From positions 1 to 9,405 of the forward strand of contig CAZSYL010000087.1 in the NCBI GenBank assembly GCA_964610745.1: a DNA stretch of 9,405 nucleotides, written 5' to 3'. Position 1 is the first letter of the stretch. Each line of letters begins with the position of its first letter. Below, in pieces: positions 5,743-9,405 of the stretch. The position numbers were made by a program, and so were the translations under genes. The notes beneath the pieces were generated by a model. The model made no database searches and was not told the DNA's origin. It saw only the letters and a program-made list of their open reading frames with translations. This stretch comes from SHLQ01 sp964610745 (GTDB lineage Bacteria > Actinomycetota > Acidimicrobiia > Acidimicrobiales > SHLQ01).

Positions 5743-8700
5743 CTACTTGATCAGGCTGTCGGCCAACGCTTCGTCGCGCTTGGCGCCAGTGCCAAAGTTA
5801 CGTTCGACCTCAGAGCGTTCGCTGACAACTCGTGACGAGCCGCCGGGCTCCATCGTCACACCGTAGAGCGAGTCGGCTGCTTCCATTGTTCGCTTCTGGT
5901 GCGACACAATGACGAGCTGCGCTTCGTTTCGGAACTCTTCGACGAGGCTAAGAAAGCGGTGCAGGTTGACGTCATCGAGCGCCGCTTCGACTTCGTCCAT
6001 GACGTAGAACGGCGAAGGGCGACTGCGGAAGACCGCAAAGAGGAACGCCAGTGCGGTGAGCGAGCGTTCGCCGCCGGAGAGCAGCGAGAGCTTCTTGACG
6101 TTCTTGCCCGATGGTTTCGCGCTGACCTCGATGCCGGTTTCGAGCAGGTTGTCTGGCTCGGTGAGCCGAAGTGCACCCTGTCCTCCGGGGAACAGACGCT
6201 CGAAGAGGGTGGTGAAGTTGTCCGCGACATCGGCATACGCCGACGCAAACACGGTGACGATTTCTTCGTCGACTGCCTTGATCACCTTGTTGAGCTCACG
6301 GCGGGTGGAGCGAATGTCGTCGAGCTGACCGTTGAGAAACTCGTGGCGTTCCTGGAGCGCTTCGAACTCCTGAAGGGCAAGCGGATTGATGGGTCCCATG
6401 AGCTTGAGATCCCGTTCGAGTTCGCGAGCCCGCGCTGCGGGCGTGACCTTCTCGGGAAGCTCAGGAGCAGGTGCATCGACGGCTGTCTGAGGGTCGACAT
6501 CGAGATCTCGGCGAAGCATCTCGGTGGTGGTCTCCAGACGCAACCGGGTCTCGGCCTCATCGATCTCGATACGACTTGTCCGTTCGGCGAGTTCGCGAAG
6601 CTCGGTTTCGGTCGATGAGCGTTGTGCCCGCATCGAGTCGAGCTGTTCGGTGAGCTCGCGAACCATGGCGGACTGTTCCCGACGTTCTTCGCGGCGAGCA
6701 TCGAGGTGGGTGCCGAGGTGGCCGATCGTGCTGGTGAGCATCACATGCACGCGCTTTGTGAGACCTTCGGTCCGGTCGAGGAGCACACGTTTGGCTTCTG
6801 CTTCGGTTCGTTCGACAGCAAGCCGTTCGAGCCGATCTTGGACTTCGCCAAGCCGACGACGCAGGACGCCGCGTCGCTCCTCGAGCGACGCCGACTTCAC
6901 TTCGAACTCGGTGCGCTTCTCGGTCAGCGCCGATGAACGTTGCGCGAGAACGGTTCTTGTGGCCTCGAGCTCCCGATTACGTTCCGCGGACTGCACTTCA
7001 GCCGATTCCAGACCGGGTAGCAACGAGTCGAGTTCACCAGCCCGATCACTCTCGCGTGAGAGACGGGTTTCGAGTTCGCCCCGCTGGGTTGCAAGGGCAT
7101 CGGTCTCGACACCGATCTGGCGAACTTCGGCGTCGATCTTGTGGAGCGCCTCGGTCGTCGAGGTGAGCTGGGCGTCGTTGGTGTCGAGGGCATCGGCTGC
7201 GGCACGGTCTTTCGCGAGGAGTGCTTCGACCTCAGCGCTCAGGGTGGTGATTCCGGAATCGCACGAGTCGCGATGGCTCCGTGCATCATCGGCTTCGCTG
7301 GCGGCGGTGTCCAGTGCGGCCTGTGTGGCACCAACGCCAGAGGTGCCGATGCGCCAAAGCCCACCACCGATGCGGTCGCCCGACTTGGTGACGACAACCC
7401 TCCCTGAGCTGACCGACTGGTCGACAGCGCTTCGCCAATCTCCGTCGACGGCGTCGATACCGGAGAGCAGCGAACCGAGCACGCCCGCAACATCGCTGCG
7501 CAAAGGCGTGACGTGGTTCAGGATCGATTTCGGGTTCGGCACGGCTGGCGGTACAGCTGCGTCGAGCGTGATGACCGAACCTTTGCCCCGTCCCTGTTCG
7601 AACGCTTCGAGAGCGGTCCGGGCTGCGTTCGGCGAGTCGACAACAACCGCCGAGAGGGCTTCGCCGAGCGCAGCTTCGACAGCGTCTTCCCAGCCATCTT
7701 CGATACCGACGACGTCGAGCAACGTTCCAACCAGGCCATCGAGGTCGCCCAGTGCATCGACACCGGCCGATGCTCGGGCCGACGACAGTGCCTCGCTAAG
7801 GGCCGAGACGCGAGCTTCAGCAGCTCGACAGACCGCATCGGCTTCGGCGCGCTCGTCTCGGAGGCCGGTGAGTTTTTCCTGAGCGGCCAGATGTCCACTC
7901 GCGGCCGTGTCTGCCGCGCTAACGAGCTCAGTTTCGAGCTGAACCGCGGCGTCGAGAGTTTCCTTCTCCCCTACGGCCCGCTCGTCGAGCACCTTCTTCT
8001 TCTCTGCGAGTGCACTGTTTCTGTCACTGATTCGACTCAGCTCGGCGTCGGCCGATGCGATCGAGTTTCGAAGCGCTGCAAGCTCGCCACGAACTTCGGC
8101 AGCACGCCCTGCAGCCGCAGCTTCGGTGCCATCACCGGTCATCGACGAGATCGCCAGCTCAAATGCGGAACGGTCGTCGTCGAGACTTTGTTCTGCCTGG
8201 GCGAGCGTGTCGTGTTCCGGTCCGAGGTCCGCAACAAGAGCATCGACGTCGATCAGCTGCTCGCCGAGCTGAGCAGCCTCAGCCCGCAATGCAGCAACAA
8301 CGTCTCCATCAATGGTTGCTTGCCGCTCACGTTCGATGCCGCGGAGGCGCTCGCCGAGAAGGTCGTTTGCTCCGCCGGCTCGTTGGCTAAGCCCTTCGAG
8401 GCGTGCGAGGGCGTCGCCGAGATCGACCGCACCCTGTGCGGACAGGTCGCTCTCGAGGGAAATGATGTCCGCGTCGAGCTTGGCGAGTTGGGTTCGTAGC
8501 TCACGATCTCGAAGCGCGAACTCCTGACGACTCGACGAATGGCTCGACATTGCCTTTCGCAGCGAGGCGACCTGACGTCCTGCCAAGAAGACCTGACACG
8601 TGTGCAGCTCGGCAACGACGTCGCCATGACGGCGTGCTGCATCGGCCTGTTTCTCGAGCGGGCGCAGCTGACGGCGTACTTCACGAAGCAGATCCTGGAT

Positions 8701-9270
8701 TCGAGTGAGGTTTGCTTCGGTGGCGACCAGGCGTCGTTGGGCCTTTTCGCGGCGCTTGCGAAACTTGAGCACGCCCGCGGCTTCTTCGATGATGAGGCGC
8801 CGCTCTTCTGGCCGAGCGTTGAGGACTGCGTCGATTTGGCCCTGGCTGATGATGACGTGCTGGCTGCGTCCAACGCCGGAGTCCGAGAGCAGCTCCTGGA
8901 TATCCATCAAGCGACACGGCACACCGTTGAGGTGGTATTCGCTGTCGCCGGAACGGAAGAGCGTTCGGGAGATCTCGACCTCTGAGAACTCGGTAGGGAG
9001 CACCCCATCGGAGTTGTCGATCGTGAGCGAGACGTGGGCGCGGCCGAGCGCAGGCCGGTTGGAAGTACCGGCGAATATGACGTCGTCCATCTTCTGGGAC
9101 CGCACCGACTTGGGCGATTGTGCGCCGAGGACCCAGGCCACGGCGTCGACAACATTCGACTTGCCACTGCCGTTCGGACCAACAACCACGGTGACACCGG
9201 GTTCCAGCTCCAGGTCGATCGAGTCCGCAAAGGACTTGAAGCCCTTCATCGTGAGCGTTTTCAAATACAC
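5743..9270 (-). CDS. smc: Chromosome segregation/condensation protein SMC
   Basis: SMC is the ATPase of the bacterial condensin-like complex, which works with ScpA and ScpB to organise and separate replicated chromosomes. With the start used here it has 1175 residues, normal for the family. The N-terminal ATPase half has GPNGSGKS at 31-38 and the Q-loop SQGQID at about 142-147. A long coiled coil follows (about 165-500), then the globular hinge (about 506-645), the returning coiled coil, and the C-terminal ATPase half. That half carries the signature LSGGE at about 1064-1068, the Walker B segment ending in MDE at 1091-1093, the adjacent ALDD D-loop, and the switch histidine in VSHQK at about 1124. 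I chose the GTG at 9270 because SMC proteins begin (M/V)YLK.L...GFKSF and GGAG lies seven bases upstream. A TTG six codons earlier (9288) would bury that ribosome binding site in coding sequence. In many bacteria the upstream neighbour is rnc or mutM; it is not in view. Confidence 0.97.
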   Translation of the reverse strand: MYLKTLTMKGFKSFADSIDLELEPGVTVVVGPNGSGKSNVVDAVAWVLGAQSPKSVRSQKMDDVIFAGTSNRPALGRAHVSLTIDNSDGVLPTEFSEVEISRTLFRSGDSEYHLNGVPCRLMDIQELLSDSGVGRSQHVIISQGQIDAVLNARPEERRLIIEEAAGVLKFRKRREKAQRRLVATEANLTRIQDLLREVRRQLRPLEKQADAARRHGDVVAELHTCQVFLAGRQVASLRKAMSSHSSSRQEFALRDRELRTQLAKLDADIISLESDLSAQGAVDLGDALARLEGLSQRAGGANDLLGERLRGIERERQATIDGDVVAALRAEAAQLGEQLIDVDALVADLGPEHDTLAQAEQSLDDDRSAFELAISSMTGDGTEAAAAGRAAEVRGELAALRNSIASADAELSRISDRNSALAEKKKVLDERAVGEKETLDAAVQLETELVSAADTAASGHLAAQEKLTGLRDERAEADAVCRAAEARVSALSEALSSARASAGVDALGDLDGLVGTLLDVVGIEDGWEDAVEAALGEALSAVVVDSPNAARTALEAFEQGRGKGSVITLDAAVPPAVPNPKSILNHVTPLRSDVAGVLGSLLSGIDAVDGDWRSAVDQSVSSGRVVVTKSGDRIGGGLWRIGTSGVGATQAALDTAASEADDARSHRDSCDSGITTLSAEVEALLAKDRAAADALDTNDAQLTSTTEALHKIDAEVRQIGVETDALATQRGELETRLSRESDRAGELDSLLPGLESAEVQSAERNRELEATRTVLAQRSSALTEKRTEFEVKSASLEERRGVLRRRLGEVQDRLERLAVERTEAEAKRVLLDRTEGLTKRVHVMLTSTIGHLGTHLDARREERREQSAMVRELTEQLDSMRAQRSSTETELRELAERTSRIEIDEAETRLRLETTTEMLRRDLDVDPQTAVDAPAPELPEKVTPAARARELERDLKLMGPINPLALQEFEALQERHEFLNGQLDDIRSTRRELNKVIKAVDEEIVTVFASAYADVADNFTTLFERLFPGGQGALRLTEPDNLLETGIEVSAKPSGKNVKKLSLLSGGERSLTALAFLFAVFRSRPSPFYVMDEVEAALDDVNLHRFLSLVEEFRNEAQLVIVSHQKRTMEAADSLYGVTMEPGGSSRVVSERSEVERNFGTGAKRDEALADSLIK

Positions 9271-9277
9271 CGAGTTA

Positions 9278-9281
9278 CTCC
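9278..9281 (-). promoter_or_regulatory. Ribosome binding site that fixes the smc start
   Basis: The minus strand reads GGAG seven bases before the GTG at 9270-9268, an ideal spacing. It lies inside the reading frame that would be used from the alternative TTG at 9288, which argues for the GTG. Confidence 0.65.
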
Positions 9282-9312
9282 AAGCCAAAACAAAGGCCGC
9301 CGTACAACACGA

Positions 9313-9342
9313 AACCTAGCGCGTGAAGTTACAAGATTGTAA
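9313..9342 (-). promoter_or_regulatory. Candidate smc promoter
   Basis: On the minus strand TTACAA (9342-9337) and TAGGTT (9318-9313) are separated by 18 bases. The -10 fits TANNNT and the -35 matches four of six consensus bases. The start point would fall near 9306, giving a leader of about 36 bases that contains the GGAG ribosome binding site. The -35 is one arm of a palindrome, so the promoter may be regulated. Confidence 0.4.
9329..9342. promoter_or_regulatory. Perfect palindrome TTACAA-GA-TTGTAA overlapping the smc -35, operator candidate
   Basis: Two perfect 6-base arms are separated by GA. The site is strongly AT-rich in a GC-rich genome and covers the predicted -35 of smc. Such a position and symmetry suit a dimeric repressor binding site, but I cannot match it to the box of a known regulator. 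The sequence symmetry is certain; the function is inferred. Confidence 0.4.
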
Positions 9343-9405
9343 TTCGAGCCCAAAACTCACGTGACCCCAATTGATTGCCGCGGACGCGAACGCCGCCTCC
9401 GGCGC

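Noticed and set aside
6524..7882. 452-codon open frame on the plus strand opposite smc
   Set aside because: Ser/Arg-rich low-complexity translation antisense to a clear SMC coiled coil; typical of GC-rich codon bias with no recognisable domain.
7513..8499. 328-codon open frame on the plus strand opposite smc
   Set aside because: No family resemblance and fully contained in the SMC coding sequence; composition follows the complementary strand.
9391..9404. GC-rich CGCCG/CGGCG hairpin at the right edge, possible terminator of the preceding gene
   Set aside because: Short, in GC-rich sequence, with alternative registers, and the gene it would serve is outside the window.

Overview
This window looks like core chromosome from a GC-rich actinobacterium. 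The gene content, the FtsY with an N-terminal membrane helix, and the GTG starts and apparently leaderless starts all fit that group. The class Acidimicrobiia is a reasonable guess, but it rests on overall protein flavour and was not tested by any search.

Nearly everything lies on the minus strand, so the biological reading order runs from right to left. The order is smc (chromosome condensation ATPase), an OmpR-type response regulator and its histidine kinase, ftsY (SRP receptor), ffh (SRP GTPase), and the first codons of rpsP (ribosomal protein S16) at the left edge. This is the familiar bacterial smc-ftsY-ffh-rpsP block with two additions. A two-component system sits between smc and ftsY. 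A small plus-strand GNAT acetyltransferase resembling YpeA sits between ftsY and ffh. No ylxM-like gene is present between ftsY and ffh.

By region (plus-strand coordinates): 1-14 rpsP start; 15-173 rpsP leader with two small hairpins; 174-1643 ffh; 1644-1774 a divergent control region shared by ffh and the acetyltransferase gene; 1775-2221 GNAT; 2218-3375 ftsY, converging on the GNAT gene with a 4-base overlap of the stop codons; 3376-3526 spacer with a striking 58-base two-tier stem-loop; 3527-4954 histidine kinase; 4951-5643 response regulator, joined to the kinase by a 4-base ATGA overlap; 5644-5742 spacer; 5743-9270 smc; 9271-9405 upstream region with a promoter-like pair overlapping a 14-base palindrome. 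No gene-free stretch exceeds 160 bases.

Ffh and FtsY act together: Ffh with SRP RNA binds emerging hydrophobic signals, FtsY docks the complex at the membrane, and reciprocal GTP hydrolysis releases it to the translocon. SMC works on chromosome organisation and is linked to these genes by position only. The two-component pair is a complete, apparently functional signalling unit with unknown signal. I see no mobile element, CRISPR array, tRNA or rRNA, and no evidence of a new multigene system. The points worth a second look are the non-coding structures and the two insertions in an otherwise conserved block.
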